From contig PQAM01000004.1 in NCBI GenBank assembly GCA_003104975.1, positions 62,001 to 126,000 on the forward strand: a stretch of 64,000 bases of DNA. Direction: 5' to 3'. A program made the position numbers and the translations under genes. This DNA is from Candidatus Methylomirabilota bacterium (GTDB taxonomy: Bacteria > Methylomirabilota > Methylomirabilia > Methylomirabilales > Methylomirabilaceae). Shown in pieces: positions 33,120 through 41,529 of this stretch (its first letter is position 1; every line of letters begins with the position of its first letter). The notes beneath the pieces are model-generated. The model was not told the DNA's origin. It searched no databases and saw only the letters and a program-made list of their open reading frames with translations.

Positions 33120-33171
33120 GATTTGTCGACGGCCTGATCGATCGGTTATTCCCTCAGGCATTGCGAATACA

Positions 33172-33204
33172 ACGAAGAGGAGAGGAGAAACCTCTCCTCT
33201 TCGT
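33172..33204. terminator. 14-bp perfect hairpin downstream of HU
   Basis: ACGAAGAGGAGAGG and its exact complement around a five-base loop, in the gap between convergent HU and the YacP gene. No strong T-run follows on either strand, so it may terminate both or stabilise 3' ends. Confidence 0.65.
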
Positions 33205-33225
33205 ATCTACAACCGACACTCCTCC

Positions 33226-33756
33226 TCACAAGCGCTTGAGGGTCGTGATTCGGCGCTTGGCCTGCCTTGACGGGCGTCGAGCGGGGCCCTTCGGCCTTCG
33301 TGTTCCAGGGTAGTCGGTGTCTGGGTCATCATCGTCCTCTTTTTCGAATTCCCCCCCATCCCGCGCTCGCAGCGCGTGATCCACACGCTCGTGAAACTCT
33401 TCGGCAGAGAGCGTCAGCGCGCCGCTCCGCACCGCCGCATCTGCTAAAGCCCGATCCGAGGTCACCACGACCGCCCCTGACGGGGCCTTGCCGACAACAC
33501 GTAAAATAGCCTGATCGGCCTGCTCGCCGCGGCGCGTAAAGATGACCTGCAGTCCGCCGGTCGCGGTAATCTGCTCGCGCATCCCGCCCCGTTCCCAGCC
33601 ATCGAACACGACGGTAATTCGGTGACCCTTGAGCCGTCGGTAGGCAATCAATGACGTCAGGAGCGCATTCCGACCCTCTTCCAGATCCCGACGATCGAGA
33701 AGCGCAAGCCGAGGCGAACGACGAATCACATTGTAGCCGTCAATCACGATCCACAT
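33226..33756 (-). CDS. YacP/Rae1-type NYN-domain endoribonuclease
   Basis: A 176-residue NYN (PIN-like) domain protein. Conserved acidic sites: Asp6 in VIDGYNVI, Asp in VVFDGW, EQADQAILRVV, and VVTSDRALAD. The match is to the YacP family, whose Bacillus member Rae1 cleaves mRNA on ribosomes. A basic/acidic tail from about 135 (KEDDDDPDTD, then RRPSRQAKRRI) is unstructured. It lies just upstream on the strand from thiE with a 10-bp gap, possibly in the same transcript. Confidence 0.85.
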   Translation of the reverse strand: MWIVIDGYNVIRRSPRLALLDRRDLEEGRNALLTSLIAYRRLKGHRITVVFDGWERGGMREQITATGGLQVIFTRRGEQADQAILRVVGKAPSGAVVVTSDRALADAAVRSGALTLSAEEFHERVDHALRARDGGEFEKEDDDDPDTDYPGTRRPKGPARRPSRQAKRRITTLKRL

Positions 33757-33765
33757 TAACGGACC

Positions 33766-34464
33766 CTAGCGCTCTGCTGTACCTATCCGGGCAGCACGAA
33801 CAACGTGAAGCAACGTCGATACGGCATCGGCCGGCTCATCCGCCGATATGATAGCAGAGATGGCGGCGACGCCGTCGGCGCCTGCCGCCATGACGGATGC
33901 GGCATTCGAAGCCGTGATTCCCCCGATACCAAAGATCGGCAATCGGGCCTGCGCCCTCACCTCCCTCAGCCGCGCGGGGCCGACGGGCGCTCCGTACGGT
34001 GCCTTGGACGGCGTCGGAAACAGCGGCCCGAATACAATGAAGTCGGCCCCCCCCTTCTCGGCCTCGATCGCCTCTTCAGGCGCATGGCAGGAGACGCCGA
34101 TCAGACGCGTCGGCCCCAGCAGGACGCGCGCCGCATCGGGCGGCAGGCTTGTTCTGGAGAGATGGACGCCGTCGATCGGCAGGGCCAACGCCAGATCGAC
34201 CCGATCATTGATGAGAAGGCAGGCGCCTTGCCCGTGAACAATGGGGAGGAGACGCTCCGCTAATTTGTAGAGATCCCGCGCCGAAAGATCCTTCTCGCGA
34301 AGCTGGACCGCCTTGGCCCCGCCGGCAAGCACTGTATCCACCACCGCCTCAAGGGACCGACCCCTCGTCTGAAATCGGTCAGTGATGACGTACAGACCCC
34401 ATGAGGAAGGGTGTTGGGGGTTGGGGGTTGGGGGTTGGGTTGAAGCGAATGTCCGAGGGTCCAC
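33766..34464 (-). CDS. thiE: Thiamine-phosphate synthase
   Basis: Joins HMP-PP and thiazole phosphate to thiamine phosphate; TIM barrel of about 232 residues. Motifs: LYVITDR, AVQLREKDLSARDLY, LLINDRVDLAL, DGVHLSRTSLP, IGVSCHAPEEA, DFIVFGPLFPTPSK and GIGGI. The N-terminus is unclear because a tandem GGGTTGG repeat (34405-34441) encodes TQPPTPNPQHP before LYVITDR. I use GTG 34464, which has AGGTG 7 bp upstream; a TTG at 34506 is an alternative. It is the last gene of the thi cluster. Confidence 0.9.
   Translation of the reverse strand: MDPRTFASTQPPTPNPQHPSSWGLYVITDRFQTRGRSLEAVVDTVLAGGAKAVQLREKDLSARDLYKLAERLLPIVHGQGACLLINDRVDLALALPIDGVHLSRTSLPPDAARVLLGPTRLIGVSCHAPEEAIEAEKGGADFIVFGPLFPTPSKAPYGAPVGPARLREVRAQARLPIFGIGGITASNAASVMAAGADGVAAISAIISADEPADAVSTLLHVVRAARIGTAER
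34405..34441. repeat. GGGTTGG tandem array at the thiE 5' end
   Basis: Four to five GGGTTGG-type units; translated as a Pro/Thr/Gln-rich N-terminal tail of ThiE. A single arm only; no inverted partner seen nearby. Confidence 0.8.
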
Positions 34465-34540
34465 GACTGCACACCTATCTGAAGCCGGCGGAAAGACGCC
34501 TTGCAACTTAACACTGAATACTTGAAACTAGGAACTGGTG

Positions 34541-35317
34541 TTACTCGATCATACCCTCAAGCGGACTTGAGGCGCTGGCATGAAGCTTCTTCGGAATCCG
34601 TCCGGCCAGGTAGGCCAGCCGCCCGGCGATTATGGCCTGCCGCATCGCGGTCGCCATGGCCACCGGATCCTTGGCACATGCAATCGCCGTATTCATGAGG
34701 ACGCCATCGCATCCCAACTCCATGGCGATTGCGGCATCCGAGGCCGTCCCGACACCGGCATCAACAATGATCGGTACCCGCGCCACTTCGAGAATAATCT
34801 TGATATTGTGCGGATTGCGTATCCCAAGGCCGGATCCGATCGGCGCGGCAAGGGGCATCACGACGGCGGCCCCCGCATCCTCCAGTTTCTTCGCCATGAT
34901 GGGGTCGTCGTTGGTGTAGGGTAAGACCACGAAACCCTCCTTGACCAACACCTTCGTGGCCTTCAACAGCTCCTCATTGTCTGGGAACAGGGTTCGCTGA
35001 TCGCCAATCACCTCCAGCTTGACCATATCCGACAGACCGACCTCGCGCGCCAGCATCGCGGTCTTGATCGCCTCATCCGCCGTGTAACAGCCCGCCGTGT
35101 TGGGCAACAGCGCGAATCGCGTGGTATCGATGTAGTCCAGGAGCGACTCCTGAGCCCGGTCCAGGTTTACCCTTCTGACCGCCACCGTGACGATCTCGGC
35201 GCCGGAAGCCTCGTGCGCCTGCCGCATCGTTCGATAGTCCGGAAACTTGCCTGTCCCAACAATCAATCGCGACCGAAATTCTCGGCCGCCAAATTTCAGG
35301 GTCTCATTCATGTCCAT
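34541..35317 (-). CDS. thiG: Thiazole synthase
   Basis: A 258-residue TIM barrel making the thiazole of thiamine from DXP, glycine/tyrosine-derived imine and ThiS thiocarboxylate. Motifs: [49 protein letters not shown] (Lys forming the DXP imine), [12 protein letters not shown] and [12 protein letters not shown]. Start ATG 35317 with GGAG 9 bp upstream; GTG 35320 precedes it. It lies between thiS and thiE. Confidence 0.96.
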   Translation of the reverse strand: MDMNETLKFGGREFRSRLIVGTGKFPDYRTMRQAHEASGAEIVTVAVRRVNLDRAQESLLDYIDTTRFALLPNTAGCYTADEAIKTAMLAREVGLSDMVKLEVIGDQRTLFPDNEELLKATKVLVKEGFVVLPYTNDDPIMAKKLEDAGAAVVMPLAAPIGSGLGIRNPHNIKIILEVARVPIIVDAGVGTASDAAIAMELGCDGVLMNTAIACAKDPVAMATAMRQAIIAGRLAYLAGRIPKKLHASASSPLEGMIE

Positions 35318-35346
35318 CACACTCTACTCCAACGCGCCATGGCCCC

Positions 35347-35553
35347 TTACAGGGACCCGCCGGCCATAAACGTAATGATGTCCAGCGTGTCTCCTGTAGA
35401 CAATGGAGTGTGTTCATACAACTCACGCCTGATAATCCGCTGGTTGAGTTGGACCGCCACCCTGAGCGGATTGATCTGTAGCTCCTCCAGAAGTGTGGTG
35501 ATTGTGGCGCCGTCTGTTACTGTACGCGTTTTCCCGTTGACGGTGAGCTCCAT
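35347..35553 (-). CDS. thiS: Sulfur-carrier protein ThiS with Ser-Leu after the Gly-Gly
   Basis: A 68-residue beta-grasp sulfur carrier. MELTVNGKTRTV, VAVQLNQRIIRR, STGDTLDIITFMAGG match ThiS. In most ThiS proteins Gly-Gly is the C-terminus, where the thiocarboxylate forms; here two codons (Ser-Leu) follow before TAA. A trimming protease would be needed, as for QbsE in Pseudomonas. An upstream GTG at 35574 overlaps the nudix stop (GTGA) and could be the start, adding seven residues. Confidence 0.9.
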   Translation of the reverse strand: MELTVNGKTRTVTDGATITTLLEELQINPLRVAVQLNQRIIRRELYEHTPLSTGDTLDIITFMAGGSL

Positions 35554-35570
35554 ACCGGACAACCCCTTCT

Positions 35571-36020
35571 TCACCCACCGAGGTCCTGAACGTCGCCGCT
35601 CGGCCGAGCCAGCAGGCGCCGGATCACCTCCGCCGTCCCACGGGTCAGATGGTACCGATCCAGGTCGCCGGGATCGACCCAGCGCGCGTCTTCCACCTCT
35701 TCCGAGGCGGCGAGTTCACCTCGCAACCATCTCGCACGGTAGTCGAGGATAACGTAGTGATACTGCAGGCGACCCTCAGCATCCGGAATCATCCGCTCGA
35801 CGACCTCGGCACTCTCCGAGACGGCGACCTCAATCCCGCACTCCTCGCGGAGTTCCCGAACCACCGCCGCCCGAAGCGTCTCGCCGCGATGCACCACGCC
35901 GCCGGGCAGACTCCAGAGGCCGCGTCCGGGCTCCGTACCTCGCAGGACCAGCAGTACCTTTCCGTCCCTTACGACCACCGCTCCGACCGCGAGGATCGGA
36001 CGATCGGGGTACTGCCGCAT
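35571..36020 (-). CDS. Nudix hydrolase of the thi cluster
   Basis: A 149-residue Nudix protein with a complete box: GGVVHRGETLRAAVVRELREECGIEV (GX5EX7REUXEEXGU). The N-terminus (PILAVGAVVVRDGKVLLVLRGTEPGRGLWSLPGG) resembles ADP-ribose/ADP-sugar pyrophosphatases and MutT-like enzymes. It is the first gene of a string with thiS, thiG and thiE, overlapping the possible thiS GTG start by 3 bp. A housekeeping role towards HMP-PP analogues or nucleotides is possible but unproven. TTGACA at 36176-36181 (minus) may be its -35 box. No TPP riboswitch was found upstream. Confidence 0.85.
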   Translation of the reverse strand: MRQYPDRPILAVGAVVVRDGKVLLVLRGTEPGRGLWSLPGGVVHRGETLRAAVVRELREECGIEVAVSESAEVVERMIPDAEGRLQYHYVILDYRARWLRGELAASEEVEDARWVDPGDLDRYHLTRGTAEVIRRLLARPSGDVQDLGG

Positions 36021-36177
36021 GGCGTCCCCTTCGTACTGTGTGGCGTCCTTTTGGACTCACGGTGCCGGCTATCACCGGTCAGTTTTCAGCAAAGACGCAA
36101 CGGTCTTTCTGGGCTTTGCTGATCGCCGAATGCTGAACACTGCTTTATTGTGACCCTACCCCATATACGACCGGTTG

Positions 36178-36975
36178 TCAACGCGGTGGGAGCAGATTGA
36201 ATGTCGGCCTACGCTTTTCGACGAAGGCCTGGATGCCTTCTCGACACTCGGCGGTTGGACTGCTCAGCGCAATGAGCTTGGCCTCATTCTCCATTTGGGT
36301 TTCCAGGCTCGCGTGATCGCTCATACGCAAAAGCCGTCTGGCTCGCCCGAACGCGAGCGTCGGTCCGTCGGCCAGCTCATGCGCTAAGGTGTGTACGGCA
36401 GCGGCAAGTTCAGCGTCCGGCACCACTCGATTCACCAGCCCCCATTCTCTCGCCTCATCAGCCGTCAGCACCCGGTTGGTCAGAGTTAACTCCATCGCCC
36501 GACGTAATCCCACAAGTCTGGGGAGAAAATAACTGGAGCCGGCATCTGGAGGGAGTCCGATCTTTGTATAGGCCATGGTGAACCGGGCGGATGCGACCGC
36601 CACCGCCAGATCGCAGGCCATGACCAAGCCCATTCCCGCACCCGCGGCTACTCCGCCTACCCCGGCAATAACCGGCTTTGACATCCGACAGATGCAGGAA
36701 ATCGCGCTGTGGAGCGCTACCAACAGCCGTTTGAGATGCGGCGTAAGGGTACTCCCACGGTCCACCAGCTCCCTGACATCCCCGCCGGCGCAGAAGGCGC
36801 GGCCGGCACCCGTCAGCACGACTGCGCGAATCATGCGGTCCTCATGGCAGGTAAGAACCGCCTCCAGCAACTCCTCCACCATCTGCCCGTTCAAGGCATT
36901 GTAACAATCTGGGCGATTCAGGGTAATGGTGGCCACTGAGTCCTGAACCGTGTACATCAGCGCCTTGTAAGACAT
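36178..36975 (-). CDS. Enoyl-CoA hydratase/isomerase (PaaG-like crotonase)
   Basis: A 265-residue crotonase-fold protein from ATG 36975. ATITLNRPDCYNALNGQMVEEL, oxyanion GRAFCAGGDVREL, VIAGVGGVAAGAGMGLVMACDLAVA, IGLPPDAGSSYFLPRLVGLRRAMEL. At the second catalytic position the PDAG motif gives Asp instead of the hydratase Glu, as in PaaG-type isomerases. The first Glu of the hydratase pair (NGxxxGGGxE) is not there either (GMGLVM). So an isomerase or another crotonase reaction is more likely than hydration. It follows the NYN-LOTUS gene on the strand. Confidence 0.85.
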   Translation of the reverse strand: MSYKALMYTVQDSVATITLNRPDCYNALNGQMVEELLEAVLTCHEDRMIRAVVLTGAGRAFCAGGDVRELVDRGSTLTPHLKRLLVALHSAISCICRMSKPVIAGVGGVAAGAGMGLVMACDLAVAVASARFTMAYTKIGLPPDAGSSYFLPRLVGLRRAMELTLTNRVLTADEAREWGLVNRVVPDAELAAAVHTLAHELADGPTLAFGRARRLLRMSDHASLETQMENEAKLIALSSPTAECREGIQAFVEKRRPTFNLLPPR

Positions 36976-37000
36976 GCTCCCTCTGCATACCGGAACAATA

Positions 37001-37756
37001 CTAGGCGGCCTCCGCAAAACTGGTGATGATGTACGTCCCGCTCTTCGGGTCCCGTTTCAATTCGATAATATTGTGCTTTGCGGCATCCTCCAGCAGTTTG
37101 GAAAAGGTGCTGTAGCCGTAATATCCTTCATTAAAGGAGGGGCGCTTGCGGATCATCGTCTGTTTGACCATCGAGCCCCAGAGCACCTCCTTGTTCTCGC
37201 GCAGGAGGGCCTGGATTGAGTCGCCCAGCAACTCAAATACCTCCATCTTCTTTTCAGGCAGACCGGAGAGGACGGGCGGCTTCTTGGGGTGGCGAATCAG
37301 GTCTTCGTAGTAGATGAATTCGTCGCAGTTGTCGACCAACAGCTCCGATACCGAATTCTTAACGCCGAGGCCGATGACCTCCTTATTGTTCTCCCGCAAC
37401 TTGGACACCAGCGGCGAAAAATCGCTGTCACCGGAAACGATGACGAAGGTGTCGAGATGCTCCTTGGAGTAGGCCATGTCCATCGCATCCACCGCCAACC
37501 GGATATCGGCGCTGTTCTTGCCGCTGATCCGTTTCTGCGGGATGTCGATCAACTCAATAGCCGCTTCGTGAAGGGCCCGTTTATGCTCGGCATAGCGTCC
37601 CCAATCGGCATAGGCCCGCTTTACCATAATCTTTCCCTTCTCCACCAGGCGCTCGAGCACGAGGCCGATCTCGAACTGCTTATGCTTCGCCTCTTTGATC
37701 CCGATCGCGATATTCTCGAAGTCGATGAAAAGGGCGAGCCGCTTCTCTTCGTTCAT
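37001..37756 (-). CDS. NYN domain plus OST-HTH (LOTUS) protein
   Basis: A 251-residue predicted RNA-directed nuclease. The NYN domain (about 5-150) has the acidic sites LFIDFENI, SADIRLAVDAMD and VSGDSDFSPLVSKLREN. A C-terminal OST-HTH/LOTUS domain (about 165-245: LLGDSIQALLRENKEVLWGSMVKQTMIRKRPSFNEGYYGYSTFSKLLEDA) should bind RNA. This pairing is known from LabA/DUF88 proteins, including ones linked to RNA quality control. No operon partner shows its substrate. Confidence 0.9.
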   Translation of the reverse strand: MNEEKRLALFIDFENIAIGIKEAKHKQFEIGLVLERLVEKGKIMVKRAYADWGRYAEHKRALHEAAIELIDIPQKRISGKNSADIRLAVDAMDMAYSKEHLDTFVIVSGDSDFSPLVSKLRENNKEVIGLGVKNSVSELLVDNCDEFIYYEDLIRHPKKPPVLSGLPEKKMEVFELLGDSIQALLRENKEVLWGSMVKQTMIRKRPSFNEGYYGYSTFSKLLEDAAKHNIIELKRDPKSGTYIITSFAEAA

Positions 37757-37945
37757 TGAGCCCCTTTCTGCCGGATGCCTTTCGGATAGCGCCGATGACG
37801 CCGCGGCTGATGTACGGTACCGGCGCCGTACCCGTTCACGCTAAGCCTAACCATGCCGCCTCCGGACTGTCAACAGGTTTGATGTGGGATCCCGGGCGCG
37901 ATGCGACTCTCCACCAAACGCCCGCTCCGGTCGAAGAACCCCATC

Positions 37946-39151
37946 TTACTTCTGATGAGAAGACGCCAATTCTTTCCTCGTCCATCCGGCGGTCACCATG
38001 GCGGCCAGGCCTTGCCGACTGGAGCGACTGGCGATGAGCCAGATCACCGCAAGTATAATGTACGCAATGGCATAAAGGTGGCGGGAGACCGGATCCGTAA
38101 AGAATAGTTGAGAGGCAAAGAGGATAAACATGAGACCCGCCTCAATCAGAGAAAACGACAGGTTGGCCAGCACAGCGACCGCAAAGAGGGATTGAGCCGC
38201 CGTCAGGAATATTTCTTCTATCTGCCTGGCATCCAGGTGCATCGCCTCAAGATGACCGGCCGAAAGGTCGTAGGCCAGCGGAAGCATACCGATCAGGAGG
38301 GTCCACTGGTTGACCTTGGAAGAGACAAGGGTACCCATGCTGGCCCCGGGGTTGCCGCGAAAGGCGAAGACGATCGCCACGATGAACTCCGGCGATTCGG
38401 AGGCCAGCGGCGCCAGCCACTGAACCAAGAGGAACTCCTCGATCGCAAAGGCCCGGCCGGTGGCCAGCAATCCCTCGGCAAAGGGCTCGGCCGCCAGAAA
38501 GATGCCGACCCCGGCATAAATGAACATGGCGATCGTCGCCGATCGACGCGAGTTCGGCCGCAACCGCATCAAGAGCGCTCCGACCCCCCCATCCAGTTCC
38601 GGCTCGACCATGGCCGCCTTCGAGGCCGCAGTCATATACGACACAAAGATCGCCAGCAGTACGACCGTGTCGAGCGTCGAAAGGGTGCCCTTGAGCGGGA
38701 TCATAAAGCTGTAGATCGTAGCGAGCGCGAGGTGCAGGAGTTCAATGGAGCGGGACCGATCAAGGATGACCTGCCGATGCCGGCTCTTCAGCCAGAACGT
38801 TGCGACGACCGAGGCCCATCCCAGGCCAATGAGCAGGCGGTTCGCGCCGGTCATGTTGGCGGCGGCATAGGCGATGTACGCAGGATCCTTGCCGGCGGAC
38901 CAGGCGAAATAGATGTCCACCGCGTATTCCGGAAGGACGGCGACCAGCGCCAGAAAGGCCAGCGCCAATGCCTGCGGGATATCGACCTGTGCAACCTCGG
39001 CCGCCCAGGACAGGAGAAATGCCGCCCCGAAGATCGACAACCCGGCGCCGATCGCCTCCCATTGAGGCGGCAGATGAATACCGGCAAGCCGGATGCCGAT
39101 CCACTGCAAAGGCAAAAGGAGAGCAATGATCAACCGCAGCGTTACGCTCAT
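37946..39151 (-). CDS. CaCA-family cation exchanger-like membrane protein
   Basis: About 401 residues from ATG 39151, about 11 TM. Two inverted alpha repeats: [37 protein letters not shown] and [37 protein letters not shown]. These match the PE(x)n...N of Na+/Ca2+ exchangers, but the Gly-Ser of the consensus GS(N/D) is changed (GAN; KVN), so the ion is uncertain. A longer frame (to 39283) overlaps the neighbouring gene and is not preferred. It is next to a VTT-domain protein. Confidence 0.8.
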   Translation of the reverse strand: MSVTLRLIIALLLPLQWIGIRLAGIHLPPQWEAIGAGLSIFGAAFLLSWAAEVAQVDIPQALALAFLALVAVLPEYAVDIYFAWSAGKDPAYIAYAAANMTGANRLLIGLGWASVVATFWLKSRHRQVILDRSRSIELLHLALATIYSFMIPLKGTLSTLDTVVLLAIFVSYMTAASKAAMVEPELDGGVGALLMRLRPNSRRSATIAMFIYAGVGIFLAAEPFAEGLLATGRAFAIEEFLLVQWLAPLASESPEFIVAIVFAFRGNPGASMGTLVSSKVNQWTLLIGMLPLAYDLSAGHLEAMHLDARQIEEIFLTAAQSLFAVAVLANLSFSLIEAGLMFILFASQLFFTDPVSRHLYAIAYIILAVIWLIASRSSRQGLAAMVTAGWTRKELASSHQK

Positions 39152-39194
39152 CGCGAAGGCCCTGCGGAACCTCCAGAAGCCACCTTGCAGAGAC

Positions 39195-40076
39195 TCATCC
39201 GACCCCCGGGTTCCTTGCCGTATCCCGCTTGCGCCGCTGCCGCCGATAATGATCGAGCTTGATCCATCTGAAGAGCGGCTCACGATACAGGTACAGCAAC
39301 AGCAGTGCGCCTGATATGACGAATACGAGGGTGAAGAAGCTGCCGTAGTGCGCAGTTCTCACCTGCCGTCCCTGCATCGATAGGAACCAGGTGCCGGGGA
39401 TGCGGCCCACAGTGCTGAGCAGGAAGAACGCACCAAACGACAGCGGGCTGGCGCCAAGGATATAGCAGAGGAAATCCTTCGGAAAACCTGGGATCAGGAA
39501 GAGGAGGAAGGTGATGAACTTGCCATGGGTTCGGGTAAGAAAGAAAAACATCTCATAGGTGTCCGGCGTGACGAACCGGCGGGCGAAATGGTGTCCCAGC
39601 CAGCGGCCCAGACCGAAGGCAGCGCAGGAGCCGATGGTCAGACCGATCGTAGAATAGAGGAGGCCGGGAAAGGTCCCGAAGAGGTATCCACCGATAATAC
39701 CCGTGACCTCACCGGGGATCGGCGCGACAACGATCTGCAGCGCTTGAAGTCCAATGAATACGAGAGGCGCCCATGGTCCGGCCTGCTTGATGTACTGCGC
39801 CAACTCCCGTTCGCTGATGAAGGATTCAATCGACTCCCAGAGGGCACCCAGGTCGAACCACTCTTCGGAGAGGACATACGCCAATGCCGCCCCAACCACG
39901 GCCACCACGACCGCGGCGATTAATACGGTCTTCTTTACCGGCGAACGCTGATCGAGCAATGTCGGCAACACGGGATTAGTCTCGATGTTCGACAGGAAGC
40001 GGTCCGGACTGGTCGGCCTGAGTCCACACGCGCCTCGCCTCATCAAGCCGATCAGGCTGCACGTTTCGCCCGGCAC
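39195..40076 (-). CDS. TVP38/TMEM64 (VTT/DedA-like) membrane protein
   Basis: About 280 residues, six or so TM segments. Conserved VTT core: [51 protein letters not shown] and a later [25 protein letters not shown] proteins are lipid scramblases or transporters for undecaprenyl phosphate. The start is uncertain: GTG 40076 or ATG 40043, neither with a good site, and the first about 45 residues are not membrane-like. Co-directional with the exchanger. Confidence 0.85.
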   Translation of the reverse strand: MPGETCSLIGLMRRGACGLRPTSPDRFLSNIETNPVLPTLLDQRSPVKKTVLIAAVVVAVVGAALAYVLSEEWFDLGALWESIESFISERELAQYIKQAGPWAPLVFIGLQALQIVVAPIPGEVTGIIGGYLFGTFPGLLYSTIGLTIGSCAAFGLGRWLGHHFARRFVTPDTYEMFFFLTRTHGKFITFLLFLIPGFPKDFLCYILGASPLSFGAFFLLSTVGRIPGTWFLSMQGRQVRTAHYGSFFTLVFVISGALLLLYLYREPLFRWIKLDHYRRQRRKRDTARNPGVG

Positions 40077-40411
40077 AGCGCCCGGCCGGCGGATGTACTA
40101 ACGTAAGGCGGCAAGGTACGGAGCCTGACGTGGAGCGATCGGGGTGTATGGTCATCATATCGTGCAGCCTTCTTACCTGTTCAGCCCTGTGACTGTCAAG
40201 AAAAATCCTCGCGTCTGCCTGCCGGCGAACCGAGACCGGCCTTTTCGGCTCAGCACGAACGGGTCAGCCACCTTGACATTACGAACTCTTCGGCTTATGT
40301 TAACACACGCAACTGAGCCGAGGCGGCTTCAGGCCGACATACGCACGAGAGCGGGAGCGCGCAGTTGTTGATCCCCTCCCGGCGAGGCCGGTCGAAAAGG
40401 AGGTGGCGTCT
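40077..40411. other. Intergenic region, about 335 bp
   Basis: Between divergent genes for the VTT protein and the FmdB zinc ribbon. I see no repeat, RNA or gene, only a good GGAGG site before the FmdB gene. Confidence 0.5.
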
Positions 40412-40681
40412 GTGCCGATTTACGAGTACGAGTGTGAGCGGTGTCATCACAGATTCGAGGCCATTCAAAAGATCTCAGACAAACCTATTAAAAAGTGCGT
40501 GCTATGCGAGGGTAAGGTTCACAAGCTTCTCTCCGCCCCGGGTCTGCTCTTTAAGGGCTCAGGTTGGTATGTGACCGATTACGCCAACCCCGAACGGAAG
40601 AAGGCCATGGAGGCGGAGAAACGAGCCGCCTCGACTGACAGCGGCAGTACAAAGACCGAAAGCAAGGGATCCAAGCAGTAG
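40412..40681 (+). CDS. FmdB-family zinc-ribbon protein
   Basis: An 89-residue protein. N-terminal zinc ribbon PIYEYECERCHHRFEAIQKISDKPIKKCVLCEGKVHKLLSAPG (two CxxC pairs), then GSGWYVTDYANPERKK and a low-complexity charged tail. GTG start at 40412 with AAGGAGG 8 bp upstream; an earlier GTG at 40403 is less well placed. These proteins are ubiquitous, often near respiratory or amidase genes; function not established. Confidence 0.88.
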   Translation: MPIYEYECERCHHRFEAIQKISDKPIKKCVLCEGKVHKLLSAPGLLFKGSGWYVTDYANPERKKAMEAEKRAASTDSGSTKTESKGSKQ

Positions 40682-40701
40682 GAACGAATAACAATTCGCC
40701 C

Positions 40702-41529
40702 CTACTCGGTGTCGATAAACTCTAACGCAGGCATTGAGGGGAGTTCGTCCTCCGCTTTCAACAGCGTAAAGAAACGATGGAGCCCCTCGAGATGCCGGGG
40801 CGTCAAGTCGAACGAGAGACGCTCCTTCAGATAGGTGGCGCAGGTATCCCGATCGAGTCCAACCCGATCAGAGGCCGTCGCGCAGATCTCGTCAAGCCGG
40901 GCGAGGCTGTAGCGCTTGGAGCTGAGCAGGGCGCGATGGAGCTGATGAGTCTCCTCTCGATGATCGCAATAAAAGTCTCGACGAACCGCCCAGACGGCAA
41001 AGACAAACGGCAGACCGGTCAATTCCTTCCACCCCTGGCCCAGATCAAGGGTAAAGGGGAGTTGGTCTCTTGCCCGAAGCGCCGGATCACCGATCAACAA
41101 CACCCCGGCAGCATCCCCCGGAAGCGAATCGATCGTCTGCGCCTCGACAGGCAGAAAGTGCGGTCTCACCCCGAATACCTTTGCCAGCAGCAGCTTCACC
41201 AGGTAGACCGATGTGAGGGAATCTCTCGTCAGGTAAACCGCTCGTCCATCCAGACAAGACAGCTCAACCCGACTCAGAAACAGCACGCTTTCAGCCGGAC
41301 CATCCGAGCCGATCGCCAGATCGGGAAGCAGCAGATACTGCTTGGAATGGTGCGCATACTCGATGGCCGAGATGACCGACAGATCGAGGTCTCCCCTCTG
41401 AAGCATGCGGTTTAACTCGGCGGGCGTCCTGTCAACGATCCGACACGCGGCCGGAATAGCGCCCTGCTCAATGCCGTAATAGACCGGCTCACAGTTGATA
41501 TACGCCACCTTACCTACTGACGGTTTCAC
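40702..41529 (-). CDS. mqnA: Chorismate dehydratase (futalosine pathway)
   Basis: A 275-residue periplasmic-binding-like fold enzyme that dehydrates chorismate for menaquinone. KVAYINCEPVYYGIEQGAIP, DRTPAELNRMLQRGDLDLSVISAIEYA, ELTGLPFVFAVWAVRR and the tail DLTPRHLEGLHRFFTLL match MqnA. It starts within the mqnX stop (ATGA at 41526-41529). Presence implies futalosine-route menaquinone, the pool that could feed anaerobic respiration. Confidence 0.93.
   Translation of the reverse strand: MKPSVGKVAYINCEPVYYGIEQGAIPAACRIVDRTPAELNRMLQRGDLDLSVISAIEYAHHSKQYLLLPDLAIGSDGPAESVLFLSRVELSCLDGRAVYLTRDSLTSVYLVKLLLAKVFGVRPHFLPVEAQTIDSLPGDAAGVLLIGDPALRARDQLPFTLDLGQGWKELTGLPFVFAVWAVRRDFYCDHREETHQLHRALLSSKRYSLARLDEICATASDRVGLDRDTCATYLKERLSFDLTPRHLEGLHRFFTLLKAEDELPSMPALEFIDTE

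Noticed and set aside
36021-36177. TPP riboswitch before the thi cluster
   Set aside because: The conserved CTGAGA and ACCTGATCTGGATAATACCAGC blocks were not found on the minus strand.
37757-37945. A gene between the NYN-LOTUS gene and the exchanger
   Set aside because: Only short Pro-rich frames without a ribosome-binding site were present.
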